A stretch of 7,127 nt of DNA from an uncultured Oscillospiraceae bacterium (GCA_900552985.1 USBP01000068.1:1-7127), one strand, 5' to 3'; positions 1 through 5,987 are shown, numbered from the stretch's first letter. Notes: generated by a model not told the origin, from the letters alone. Numbers and translations are program-made.

Positions 1-47
1 AAGATAAAATCGCCGCAAAGCAGCAGACCCAAACCGAAGCCCAGTGA
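1..47 (+). CDS. Possible C-terminal end of a plus-strand gene (partial, uncertain)
   Basis: From base 3 an open frame reads DKIAAKQQTQTEAQ and stops with TGA at 45-47. The hydrophilic, helix-like composition resembles a real protein tail, but 14 residues prove nothing. A GTG at 44-46 overlaps this stop and opens a 22-codon frame ending at 112 (MKLVQFEIEK...), with no convincing Shine-Dalgarno sequence. If real, the gene runs in from outside the window and converges on the tRNA-Leu. It may equally be non-coding. No function can be assigned. Confidence 0.2.
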   Translation, partial: DKIAAKQQTQTEAQ

Positions 48-102
48 AGTTGGTTCAGTTTGAAATCGAGAAGCAGCAGAACGAGCGCACGATAAGCTCT
101 GC

Positions 103-151
103 AATGAAATGAAAAAGCTCACCGCAAGCGATATGACGCTTGCGGCGAGCT
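103..151 (-). terminator. Intrinsic terminator of tRNA-Leu
   Basis: A perfect 9-bp stem (122-130 with 137-145, loop 131-136) is extended, past one A/C mismatch, by a further 5 bp (116-120 with 147-151). On the minus strand the stem is followed by TTTTCATTTCATT. The hairpin begins at the tRNA's CCA end, sharing one base, so the primary transcript would end immediately after the tRNA. There is no T-run on the plus side, so it looks one-directional. Confidence 0.85.
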
Positions 152-237
152 GGTGCCGGTGACCGGGGTCGAACCGGTACGGTATCGCTACCACTGGATT
201 TTGAGTCCAGCACGTCTGCCAATTCCATCACACCGGC
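151..237 (-). tRNA. tRNA-Leu (anticodon CAA)
   Basis: This is a complete 87-nt tRNA gene with an encoded CCA end (151-153). The acceptor arms GCCGGTG (231-237) and CACCGGC (155-161) pair perfectly. The anticodon stem is CTGGA/TCCAG around the loop CTCAAAA, giving anticodon CAA at 201-203, which reads UUG. The long variable arm (GGTA-GCGA-TACC) marks it as a class II tRNA, as expected for leucine. The T arm is ACCGG-TTCGACC-CCGGT, and the discriminator base is A, also expected for leucine. It has its own promoter upstream and a terminator directly downstream, so it appears to be a single-gene transcription unit. Confidence 0.97.
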
Positions 238-252
238 ACAGAAATCTTCTCT

Positions 253-281
253 ATTATAGCGTAAGCTTCTGCAAAAATCAA
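253..281 (-). promoter_or_regulatory. SigA-type promoter of tRNA-Leu
   Basis: On the minus strand, TTGATT (276-281) and a perfect TATAAT (253-258) are separated by 17 bases, the ideal spacing. Transcription would begin near 246, about 9 bases before the mature tRNA 5' end at 237. The -35 box lies partly in the right-hand arm and loop of the inverted repeat at 263-303, so this promoter overlaps the 3' hairpin of the upstream operon. Confidence 0.8.
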
Positions 282-303
282 GAGCGGATTTTTGCAGAAG
301 CTT
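263..303 (-). repeat. 17-bp perfect inverted repeat after the acyltransferase operon; possible terminator
   Basis: AAGCTTCTGCAAAAATC (263-279) and its exact complement (287-303) flank a 7-base loop, beginning 16 bases after the DHHW stop codon. The place and strength suggest a transcript-end or mRNA-stabilising hairpin. On the minus strand, however, it is followed by ACGC and not by a T-run, so it is not a textbook intrinsic terminator. It also holds part of the tRNA promoter. Confidence 0.6.
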
Positions 304-319
304 CAAAAATGTTCTCAGG

Positions 320-1471
320 TCAATCCACCGCCAGCACATTCGCAAGGCTCGCATCCTCCGCAAAGGTCGCCGCATTATAGAGCACCAGAAGCTGCGTAAA
401 ATCCCGCTGCTCCATCCAACTGAGCAAGTCCTCCCGGAAATAACGCGGGTCGAGCAGGGTAATGGTTTCATAGTGCGCCGTAAGCAGCGGCACGAAGGAA
501 TGCGCGTAGGAATCCTTGATAATCAGCAAATGCTCTCCGTTGTTCACGCTCGTTTTAATCTCTGTCACCGGATGGTTCCCGCCAAGGAAATAGGAATACT
601 GATCCCTTCCCGCTAAAAACGAAGGGTCATAGAGGGAGCTTAAATGGACACGCCCATCCTCAGCGGTGACAGTGCAGGGATTTTCCTGCTTGGGTTCCAA
701 AACATCCAGATTCTCCGCGTGAATCCAGGGCAAATTGGCCTTGGAATAGAGCGTGCCCAGAAAGTGATCCGATACGGTCCGCGCCGTGTAATCTCCCATC
801 TCCAGGGGAGTGATCCCTACCGTCTCGCACCATGCCTGATAGGCCGCAAAAGCGCCGTACACCGTCCAGTGATGGTCCGTGCGGAAAAACAGCTTTTCCC
901 GATCCGGCTGCTCGGCATAGGAATGTGTAGGATCGCAGAATGGAATTCCCTCCCCCAGCGCCTGACGCATCCGCTCAAGCAGTGCTGCCTGATCTGCAAC
1001 GGGTGCAAATGCGGGCAGATCCTCCGGCAGTACCGCAGAGGCGGTCGGAGAAAGCAGCACAGAGGCCTTCATCTCCGGCCAGCGCTTTTGCGCAGTGTTG
1101 AGAAACGCTGCGACCGCTTGACAGTTTTTTTCCTCCCGAATCGTATTCCTGGCAGAGGGCACCTCAAAAAGCCGGTCGTTTTTGCCAAAATAGACCCTGC
1201 CGTTATCCGGACGCAGCAACGCCATCTGAACGCTCGTTTTCAGCGCCACCCACTGCTCCCGCAGGGGGAACTGGTCGCTGGAAAAGCTGTCAAACTCCTT
1301 TGCAAAATCGCCGGACAAAATCCGGTCAAGCTGTAAAACAGGGAACTCCTGCAGATAACGGTTTTCGCTCTCCGAATACGCGCGGGAGGGCGTGAGAAGG
1401 TTCCACACGACCAGCGCGCCCAGGCCCACTACGAAAAAGAGGGAGAGCCACTTTGCACGGTTGTATTTCAT
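320..1471 (-). CDS. DHHW family protein (AlgJ/PatB-like extracytoplasmic O-acetyltransferase partner)
   Basis: The product has 383 residues. An N-terminal membrane segment (about 8-26) is followed by an extracytoplasmic domain. Near the start are the family hallmarks SENRYLQEFP (35-44) and DQFPLREQW (66-74). The name-giving motif TDHHW is at 198-202, and KDSYAHSF is at 319-326. By analogy with AlgJ/AlgX, Asp199, His201 and Ser321 would form an SGNH-like catalytic triad, all present here. Such proteins take an acetyl group passed across the membrane by an MBOAT protein and place it on a glycan outside the cell. The gene lies 18 bases after the MBOAT gene. Its Shine-Dalgarno sequence (AAGGGAGG) overlaps the MBOAT stop codon TAA, which suggests translational coupling. 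The family and membrane partnership are well supported. The acceptor glycan is not known, although the SigV-like context favours peptidoglycan or another wall polymer. Confidence 0.9.
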   Translation of the reverse strand: MKYNRAKWLSLFFVVGLGALVVWNLLTPSRAYSESENRYLQEFPVLQLDRILSGDFAKEFDSFSSDQFPLREQWVALKTSVQMALLRPDNGRVYFGKNDRLFEVPSARNTIREEKNCQAVAAFLNTAQKRWPEMKASVLLSPTASAVLPEDLPAFAPVADQAALLERMRQALGEGIPFCDPTHSYAEQPDREKLFFRTDHHWTVYGAFAAYQAWCETVGITPLEMGDYTARTVSDHFLGTLYSKANLPWIHAENLDVLEPKQENPCTVTAEDGRVHLSSLYDPSFLAGRDQYSYFLGGNHPVTEIKTSVNNGEHLLIIKDSYAHSFVPLLTAHYETITLLDPRYFREDLLSWMEQRDFTQLLVLYNAATFAEDASLANVLAVD

Positions 1472-1489
1472 AAGATAGAACGCCCTCCC

Positions 1490-2905
1490 TTAAAAGCGAA
1501 AATATAAAAATGGATTGTACGAAGCATCCACCAGGAAAGCCACACACAGCAACATGCCGCAGGCCACCAGAGCGGATTCCAAAGCGCCCAACGGCACGGG
1601 ATGCGCTTCCAGCCGCCTGTCCAACCGGTTCCACAGCCGGCCCGGCAGCGGCGTGCTCCCAATCGCGGCGATAATAAACAGGATGATATTTGTATAGAGC
1701 AGGTAGAGCGCTCCGCCGTCCCACAGCGCCTGGCCATAACCGCCGAACAGAGCGCGGACAAATTGCAGGCCATCCCCCAGCGAATCGAAGGCAAACACCG
1801 CCCAGCCAAGCACAACCAGCAGCATCGTATAGGCATGCTGGAAAAACGAGGGCAGCTTTTGCAGAAGCCGGAGCAAAAAAAGCTTCTCCAAAATCAGCAG
1901 CACGCCAAAATATAGACCCCAGACGACAAAATTCCAACTCGCGCCATGCCAGAAGCCGGTCAGCAGCCATACAATCAGGATATTGCGGATCTGCTTTGAA
2001 AGCCCTTTCCGGTTGCCGCCCAGCGGAATATAAACATATTCCTTAAACCAGCTGCTCAATGAAATATGCCAGCGCCGCCAAAACTCTGTGATGCTCTTTG
2101 AGATATAGGGATAATCAAAATTCTCCAGGAAATGAAAACCGAACATCCGTCCCAGCCCGATTGCCATATCCGAATAACCGGAAAAGTCAAAATAGATCTG
2201 GAAGGTATAGGCCAGCACGCCAATCCAGGCAGTCAGAACCGGAAGGCCATCCGGCTCCATGGCGGAAACCTGGCTCCAGACCTCGCCCAACGTATTTGCG
2301 ATCAGCACCTTTTTGCCAAGGCCCGCCACAAACCGCTTGACCCCGATGGAAAAATCATCAAAGCTCTCCCGCCGGTCCGCCAGCTCGCCGACAACAGTGC
2401 GCATACGCACGATCGGCCCCGCAATCAACTGGGGAAACAGCGATACATATGTGCCAAACGCAACGATGCTGCGCTGCACGGGGACGTCGCCACGATACAG
2501 ATCGATCAGATAGGACATTGCCTGAAAGGTATAAAAAGAAATTCCAATCGGCAGCGGGATATTGAGCGATGGGATTGCAAGCCCTGTCACAGCGTTTAAA
2601 TTGTCCACAAAAAAATCCGCATATTTAAAAAATGCAAGCAAAGCTACATTCAGCACCACTGCCAGCACAAGCACCTTTTTTGCCCGTTCCCTATTTTGCC
2701 GCACCCGTTCCAACCACAGGCCCAGGAAGAAATCCATACAGATGGAAAACATCATCAGCAAAATATAAACCGGTTCGCCCCAGGCATAAAAAAACAGGCT
2801 GAAAATCAACAGGACAATATTTTTGGCCTTACGAGGGACGATAAAATAGACCACCAGCACCGCCGGCAGGAAATAAAACAGAAAAAGCAGGCTGCTGAAT
2901 ACCAT
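1490..2905 (-). CDS. MBOAT family membrane O-acyltransferase (AlgI/PatA-like)
   Basis: The product has 471 residues and is strongly hydrophobic, with about 10-12 membrane segments, the usual size for AlgI/DltB/PatA-type proteins. Family motifs are PIGISFYTFQ (119-128), the SLFPQLIAGPI region (155-165), FDFSGYSDMAIG (239-250), FWRRWHISLSSWF (275-287) and LLTGFWHGASWNFVVWG (314-330). His320 corresponds to the invariant MBOAT histidine. His280 lies in the second conserved motif. The expected role is to move acetyl groups from a cytoplasmic donor, probably acetyl-CoA, across the membrane to an SGNH-type partner, here the DHHW protein encoded next. The start ATG (2903-2905) is 12 bases after the anti-sigma stop codon, and AAAGGGG overlaps that stop. 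It is not DltB: no dltA, dltC or dltD lies nearby. The MBOAT assignment is firm. The acceptor polymer is inferred from context only. Confidence 0.95.
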   Translation of the reverse strand: MVFSSLLFLFYFLPAVLVVYFIVPRKAKNIVLLIFSLFFYAWGEPVYILLMMFSICMDFFLGLWLERVRQNRERAKKVLVLAVVLNVALLAFFKYADFFVDNLNAVTGLAIPSLNIPLPIGISFYTFQAMSYLIDLYRGDVPVQRSIVAFGTYVSLFPQLIAGPIVRMRTVVGELADRRESFDDFSIGVKRFVAGLGKKVLIANTLGEVWSQVSAMEPDGLPVLTAWIGVLAYTFQIYFDFSGYSDMAIGLGRMFGFHFLENFDYPYISKSITEFWRRWHISLSSWFKEYVYIPLGGNRKGLSKQIRNILIVWLLTGFWHGASWNFVVWGLYFGVLLILEKLFLLRLLQKLPSFFQHAYTMLLVVLGWAVFAFDSLGDGLQFVRALFGGYGQALWDGGALYLLYTNIILFIIAAIGSTPLPGRLWNRLDRRLEAHPVPLGALESALVACGMLLCVAFLVDASYNPFLYFRF

Positions 2906-2917
2906 CTCCGAACCCCT

Positions 2918-3772
2918 TTACCTTGTAATTTCAAACTCCTGTATGCCCATATAGCCGGGCGCGATTTCATATTTGGGATACACGACGACTACATTCCCCG
3001 CCTCATTGAGATAGAAACCGGGGTTTTCCAGATCGACCTCAAAGGTTTCCATCTCTTCTGCGCTGTAATAATAAGCGTCTGGATCCTGCTCCATACGTTG
3101 CCCGATTTGCCGCTGGAGCTCACTCAGGATGATCCCCCCATACTGCGGGCCGAGCAGATCGCGCAGGGTCAGCTCCTTGCCGGTGTCCAGGTCAATATTA
3201 TAATAATATTGCTCCTCGTAATAGCTTGCGCTTGTCTCCGATTTTGTCAATACAAATGAGACGATTTCACCATTATTGCAGCACAGCCGGTAGTCAATGC
3301 GGATCTCCGGGATCAGATAATCGCTTTCATCGCCGCCATTCTCCAGATAAACCTGCTTGGCAGCTTTTGCTTCCGATTGAAAGGTTGCGATCAACTCGTT
3401 GATTTTTGCCTGTATCTCCTGATTGATGCGCTTTTCCAGCTCTGTATTGCCGGTGCCGGCAAGCTCCGGCTGACGGACGATCAGCGTCTCGTTCGCCCCT
3501 TGCTTCTCGTATTCCGCAAAGGTCAGCACCTGCGCGATATGCCCCAAAACCGGGATTTCTGATATCCCGGCAGCGAACGCGGGAATCATATTGAGCGCTA
3601 CGACAAACAGAACCAGGCATGCTCCGGCAGCACAGGCCGTCCAGCAGACAGGATGGCGGTACGCTCCATGTTTGCGCCCTGCAAAACGTACTGCCTCACG
3701 GACAACATCATCCAGCTCCTCCGGCGGCTCAAGCGAAATATAAATTTCTTTTGCATCCCTGATGGATCTCAC
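2918..3772 (-). CDS. RsiV-like transmembrane anti-sigma factor (DUF4179/DUF3298-like)
   Basis: The product has 284 residues when started at the GTG at 3770-3772. A cytoplasmic segment (1-40) would bind the sigma factor. One membrane segment (about 41-68) follows, then a long extracellular domain. The part from about 98 has the features of DUF4163 (PELAGTGNTELEKRINQEI) and DUF3298 (YYYNIDLDTGKELTLRDLLG; C-terminal YPKYEIAPGYMGIQEFEI), as in Bacillus RsiV, which binds lysozyme. AFA-A at 65-68, at the outer end of the membrane segment, matches a signal peptidase site, and in B. subtilis RsiV is first cut by signal peptidase. Start choice: a GTG two codons upstream (3776-3778) lies directly against the Shine-Dalgarno sequence, whereas the chosen GTG is 7 bases from AAGGGAGG. 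The gene follows the sigma gene after 24 bases. Anti-sigma function is well supported; lysozyme sensing is inferred from the family. Confidence 0.88.
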   Translation of the reverse strand: MRSIRDAKEIYISLEPPEELDDVVREAVRFAGRKHGAYRHPVCWTACAAGACLVLFVVALNMIPAFAAGISEIPVLGHIAQVLTFAEYEKQGANETLIVRQPELAGTGNTELEKRINQEIQAKINELIATFQSEAKAAKQVYLENGGDESDYLIPEIRIDYRLCCNNGEIVSFVLTKSETSASYYEEQYYYNIDLDTGKELTLRDLLGPQYGGIILSELQRQIGQRMEQDPDAYYYSAEEMETFEVDLENPGFYLNEAGNVVVVYPKYEIAPGYMGIQEFEITR

Positions 3773-3779
3773 ACGCACC

Positions 3780-3787
3780 CCTCCCTT
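3780..3787 (-). promoter_or_regulatory. Ribosome binding site that decides the anti-sigma start
   Basis: AAGGGAGG on the minus strand lies 7 bases before the GTG at 3770-3772. It leaves only one base before the alternative GTG at 3776-3778, which makes the downstream GTG the likely start. Confidence 0.75.
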
Positions 3788-3796
3788 ATCGTTTTT

Positions 3797-4285
3797 TTAT
3801 ATATCGGAGAATCCGTCGCCAAGCTCGTGACGCAGCTTTTTCAATGCGCGATACAGGCGTGCCTTGACAGTGTTCAGGTTTACGCCTGTCACCACAGCGA
3901 TATCCTCCAGCTTCATATCCTCAAAATACCGCAAAATGATGATTGTCCGCATCTTTGGTTCCAAGCGCTCCACCGCGCGGTACACATCCACCCTTGATCC
4001 GGGATCCTCCTGCGGGACAGCAACCTCTGGAAATTCATCAAGCAGAAGCAGCTTTTGATTGCGCCGCAAATAAGCGAGGCTTTCATTAATTAAAATCCGG
4101 TAGACCCAAGCCTTGACCGCCGCTTCGCTGCGCAGCGCGTGCGCATGGCTGATAGCCTGCACCACCGTATCCTGCACAATATCCAGCGCGGCGTCTCGAT
4201 TGTGGACATAGGAAAACGCCAGGCGGTACATAGCCGCCTGGTTTTCATAGATAAACTCTGTAATCGACGTTTGCTCCCCGCTCAC
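3797..4285 (-). CDS. sigV: RNA polymerase ECF sigma factor, SigV-like
   Basis: The product has 162 residues, typical for an ECF sigma factor with only regions 2 and 4. Region 2 covers about 18-76 (MYRLAFSYVHNRDAALDIVQD, AWVYRILINESLAYLRR) and recognises the -10 element. Region 4 covers about 105-155 (VERLEPKMRTIIILRYFEDM, helix-turn-helix LEDIAVVTGVNLNTVKARLYRAL) and recognises the -35 element. The start is GTG (4283-4285) with GGAGGAG upstream at suitable distance. The gene immediately precedes an RsiV-like anti-sigma gene, so the symbol is given by family and context, not by a sequence search. When the anti-sigma factor is destroyed, this protein should direct transcription of its own operon and of cell-envelope genes. 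No clear ECF-type promoter (AAC...CGT) with normal spacing was found in the upstream gap or just before the gene. Confidence 0.92.
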   Translation of the reverse strand: MSGEQTSITEFIYENQAAMYRLAFSYVHNRDAALDIVQDTVVQAISHAHALRSEAAVKAWVYRILINESLAYLRRNQKLLLLDEFPEVAVPQEDPGSRVDVYRAVERLEPKMRTIIILRYFEDMKLEDIAVVTGVNLNTVKARLYRALKKLRHELGDGFSDI

Positions 4286-4312
4286 AGCGCCTGCTCCTCC
4301 GTTTTCCGTCCG

Positions 4313-4777
4313 TCACCCGATGAGCTCCTTGACCATCTTCTGCGCGGCAGCGTTATCTGCTGCAATACAGAGAGCTACAAAGTTCCCGCTGCGCTCCACA
4401 ACGGCGCTGTCCAGCTTGGGCATCTCGGCAGGCGCATAATCCTCAAACGCAAGCTTCTGCGCTTCCACACGCTCCTGCATCGCGGCCAGCAGCCGGTCAG
4501 CGGCCGCATCATCCGCCGCCTCAAAAACCGCGATCTCCTCCGCCGTTGCGCCGCTGCTCAAATACAGCTTCCCAGCCACAATATCCGCATCAGATACGCC
4601 GTAGGTTCGGTTGCGCACCTCCGGCGTTGCCTCAGACAGCTCATCCTGAAAGGTCAGAGAACTTTTCAGCGTATCCGCCGCCTGGGCAGCGTCCACATTC
4701 TGCGCCTTCTGCGCGCCGCAGCCGGCCAGCAGCACCAGCAATAACAATACCGGAAGCCCCATCCTCAAAAATCTCAT
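4313..4777 (-). CDS. DUF4358 domain lipoprotein
   Basis: The product has 154 residues from the ATG at 4775-4777. It starts with a lipoprotein signal (basic MRFLRMG, hydrophobic run, lipobox LAGC with the lipidated cysteine at residue 20). It should therefore be anchored on the outer face of the membrane. The remainder resembles DUF4358, including a YLSSGATAEEIAVFEA segment (about 72-87) and an alternating alpha/beta pattern to the end. The family has no established function. From general knowledge of clostridial genomes it often occurs beside MBOAT, GDSL and DHHW genes, as here. Two upstream in-frame ATGs exist, but AAAGGA lies 8 bases before the chosen one and the signal peptide then begins normally. 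The start is 14 bases after the SGNH stop. The stop is 27 bases before the sigma gene, so it appears cotranscribed with both. Confidence 0.8.
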   Translation of the reverse strand: MRFLRMGLPVLLLLVLLAGCGAQKAQNVDAAQAADTLKSSLTFQDELSEATPEVRNRTYGVSDADIVAGKLYLSSGATAEEIAVFEAADDAAADRLLAAMQERVEAQKLAFEDYAPAEMPKLDSAVVERSGNFVALCIAADNAAAQKMVKELIG

Positions 4778-4785
4778 TTTTATCA

Positions 4786-4791
4786 TCCTTT
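4786..4791 (-). promoter_or_regulatory. Ribosome binding site that decides the DUF4358 lipoprotein start
   Basis: AAAGGA on the minus strand is 8 bases before the ATG at 4775-4777. The ATG three codons earlier overlaps the Shine-Dalgarno sequence itself and is therefore unlikely. Confidence 0.7.
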
Positions 4792-5673
4792 CTATGCATT
4801 GGTATGGGCTCGGAGATAATCGGCCCATTTTCTGCAATATGCCATTTTCAAATGCACGCCATCCGCCGACGCGTCCGCCGGCAAATTGCCGGAGCCGTCC
4901 ACCACGGCCTGGTAGACGTCAAGATACTGCACCCCCTTCTGGGCGCACATCTCCTTAAGCAGCCGGTTATACAGCCGGATCCGGTCATTGGTATAAACGC
5001 CCTGTGCCGATTTTTCCCTGGAAACCGGTAAAATCGACTGCACATAAATATGCGTACCGGATTCTATATTTTTAATAGCGTCCACCAGCTTCCCATAGCC
5101 GTTAATAAAGGCTTTTTCATTTGCCCAGCCCAGTTCATTGACGCCCAGCATGATATAAACCTTCCCAAACGAATGCTTTTTTAATGCGTCAATCACTGTG
5201 AGCTTTTGGCCTCCGTCAGATATAACCGGCTTCGTAAAAACCGTATCGACCATCAGGCCCTTGTAGGCATAAAAGGTGGCGCCGCTGAGCAGGCCGGAAT
5301 TTCCAAGCCCTTCGGTGCGGGAATCCCCAATAAAAACTGCATCCTGAAAATAAGCGTTATTCCCTTTGGCGGGTGTTGTACCGCTTTCGGACGCCCCTTC
5401 TGTTGTTTGCAGCGCCGTAACTCTTTGCGTGCTGGTCAGAGACGCCTGCTCCCAGGACGGAGGGGCAACCGCAAGGCCAGTGGGCGGCTGTGTGGAAAGG
5501 CCGGCGCTCAGCATTTCCCCTTCCGCTTTCCGCCCGTTGCTGCGCATACCTGCAATAACAATTACAGCCACAAGGCACACGAGCACCAGGGATGCTGATA
5601 ACAAAAGCATATTCCTTCTTTTTCGCTGCCGGCTATTGCGCGCACCGTTTTCCGTTTGATAAGGCCTGTTCAT
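4792..5673 (-). CDS. Membrane-anchored SGNH/GDSL-type esterase or acyltransferase
   Basis: The product has 293 residues from the ATG at 5671-5673. A basic stretch (RQRKRR, 15-20) precedes one membrane helix (about 22-43), placing the rest outside the cell. A Ser/Thr/Pro-rich linker (about 51-103) leads to an SGNH hydrolase domain (108-293). Block I is VFIGDSRTEG, with nucleophile Ser118. Block III is LGVNELG, with Asn179. Block V is ADGVHL, with Asp271 and His274, so all catalytic residues are present. Family members remove or transfer acyl groups. Given the MBOAT/DHHW genes in the same operon, a role in acetylation or deacetylation of a wall glycan is the best inference, but the substrate is unknown. 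A GTG nine codons upstream (5698-5700) has no Shine-Dalgarno sequence, whereas GAGGG lies 7 bases before the chosen ATG. It is the first gene of the apparent operon. Confidence 0.87.
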   Translation of the reverse strand: MNRPYQTENGARNSRQRKRRNMLLLSASLVLVCLVAVIVIAGMRSNGRKAEGEMLSAGLSTQPPTGLAVAPPSWEQASLTSTQRVTALQTTEGASESGTTPAKGNNAYFQDAVFIGDSRTEGLGNSGLLSGATFYAYKGLMVDTVFTKPVISDGGQKLTVIDALKKHSFGKVYIMLGVNELGWANEKAFINGYGKLVDAIKNIESGTHIYVQSILPVSREKSAQGVYTNDRIRLYNRLLKEMCAQKGVQYLDVYQAVVDGSGNLPADASADGVHLKMAYCRKWADYLRAHTNA

Positions 5674-5680
5674 TCCGAAG

Positions 5681-5685
5681 CCCTC
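5681..5685 (-). promoter_or_regulatory. Ribosome binding site that decides the SGNH hydrolase start
   Basis: GAGGG on the minus strand is 7 bases before the ATG at 5671-5673. No comparable site precedes the upstream GTG at 5698-5700. Confidence 0.6.
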
Positions 5686-5807
5686 GCTTTCCGCTTTCAC
5701 TGTTTGTTATGATGGACGGCAGCCAAAAATAGTTGCAGGAAAATGAAAAAATTTAAGTGGAGGCGCCATCGAATCGCTTCCGGCCGGCATTCACGTCCCG
5801 CCTTTTT

Positions 5808-5836
5808 ATTGTAGCGAAGCCTGCCAAAAAATCCAT
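5808..5836 (-). promoter_or_regulatory. Weak candidate promoter for the six-gene operon
   Basis: TACAAT (5808-5813, minus strand) matches the -10 consensus at five of six bases and is preceded by T-rich DNA. At 16-17 bases upstream the sequence is TGGATT/ATGGAT, a poor -35 box. Transcription would start about 130 bases before the SGNH start codon. A separate ECF promoter for autoregulation is expected from the family but was not identified. Confidence 0.3.
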
Positions 5837-5966
5837 CGAAAAAAATAAAACAGCTTAAAATCAGTTTATTTCATAAAGAAAGCAAAGGGCTCGGCCGTTC
5901 CACCGGCCGGCGACGCCTTCTGCCGGAGCTTCCTGCAAGAAACGCAACGCAATCGGCAGGGAGAAA

Positions 5967-5987
5967 GCCGGCGCTATGCCAGCCGGC
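5967..5987 (-). terminator. Weak terminator candidate at the end of the shikimate kinase-like gene
   Basis: GCCGGC (5982-5987) and GCCGGC (5967-5972) can form a 6-bp GC stem with a 9-base loop, followed on the minus strand by TTTCTCCC. The stop codon lies inside the loop and the T-run is short. The hairpin at 5892-5909, with a longer T-rich tail, is an alternative site. Confidence 0.3.

Larger units (their letters stand above)
5674..5973. other. 300-base intergenic gap upstream of the envelope operon
   Basis: No gene is visible. The half nearest the kinase gene (5881-5973) is GC-rich, with competing short hairpins. One is CGGCCG (5892-5897) with CGGCCG (5904-5909), followed on the minus strand by CCCTTTGCTTTCTTT. 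The middle (5821-5880) is very AT-rich and should hold the operon promoter. The nine-base string CCGGCCGGC occurs at 5780-5788 and again at 5903-5911. No RNA family or riboswitch was recognised. Confidence 0.6.

Noticed and set aside
55..471. 138-codon minus-strand open frame running across the tRNA gene
   Set aside because: It covers the whole tRNA-Leu and the 3' end of the DHHW gene in another frame and has no recognisable protein features.
644..1336. 230-codon plus-strand open frame
   Set aside because: It is antisense to the DHHW gene, with arginine- and histidine-rich content typical of a reverse-frame shadow and no family motif.
1855..1890. GCAGAAGC/GCTTCT-like inverted sequence resembling the repeat at 263-303
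   Set aside because: It lies within the conserved MBOAT coding sequence, matches only partly, and is explained by codons for leucine, lysine and glutamine/arginine.
1326..1970. 214-codon minus-strand open frame rich in Ala, Gly and Arg
   Set aside because: It overlaps the MBOAT and DHHW genes in a different frame. Both of those have clear family motifs and ribosome binding sites.
1490..2905. DltB of a teichoic acid D-alanylation operon
   Set aside because: No dltA, dltC or dltD genes are adjacent. The partner is a DHHW protein, and the motifs fit the AlgI/PatA branch better.
5711..5740. Possible ECF promoter TGCAAC...CGTC on the minus strand
   Set aside because: The two elements are 13 bases apart, while SigV/SigM/SigW-type promoters need about 16. 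The -35 box also deviates from TGAAAC.
5838..5876. AT-only inverted repeat (AAATAAA/TTTATTT) as a terminator
   Set aside because: The stem contains no GC core and needs a bulged base. Low-complexity AT sequence explains it as well.
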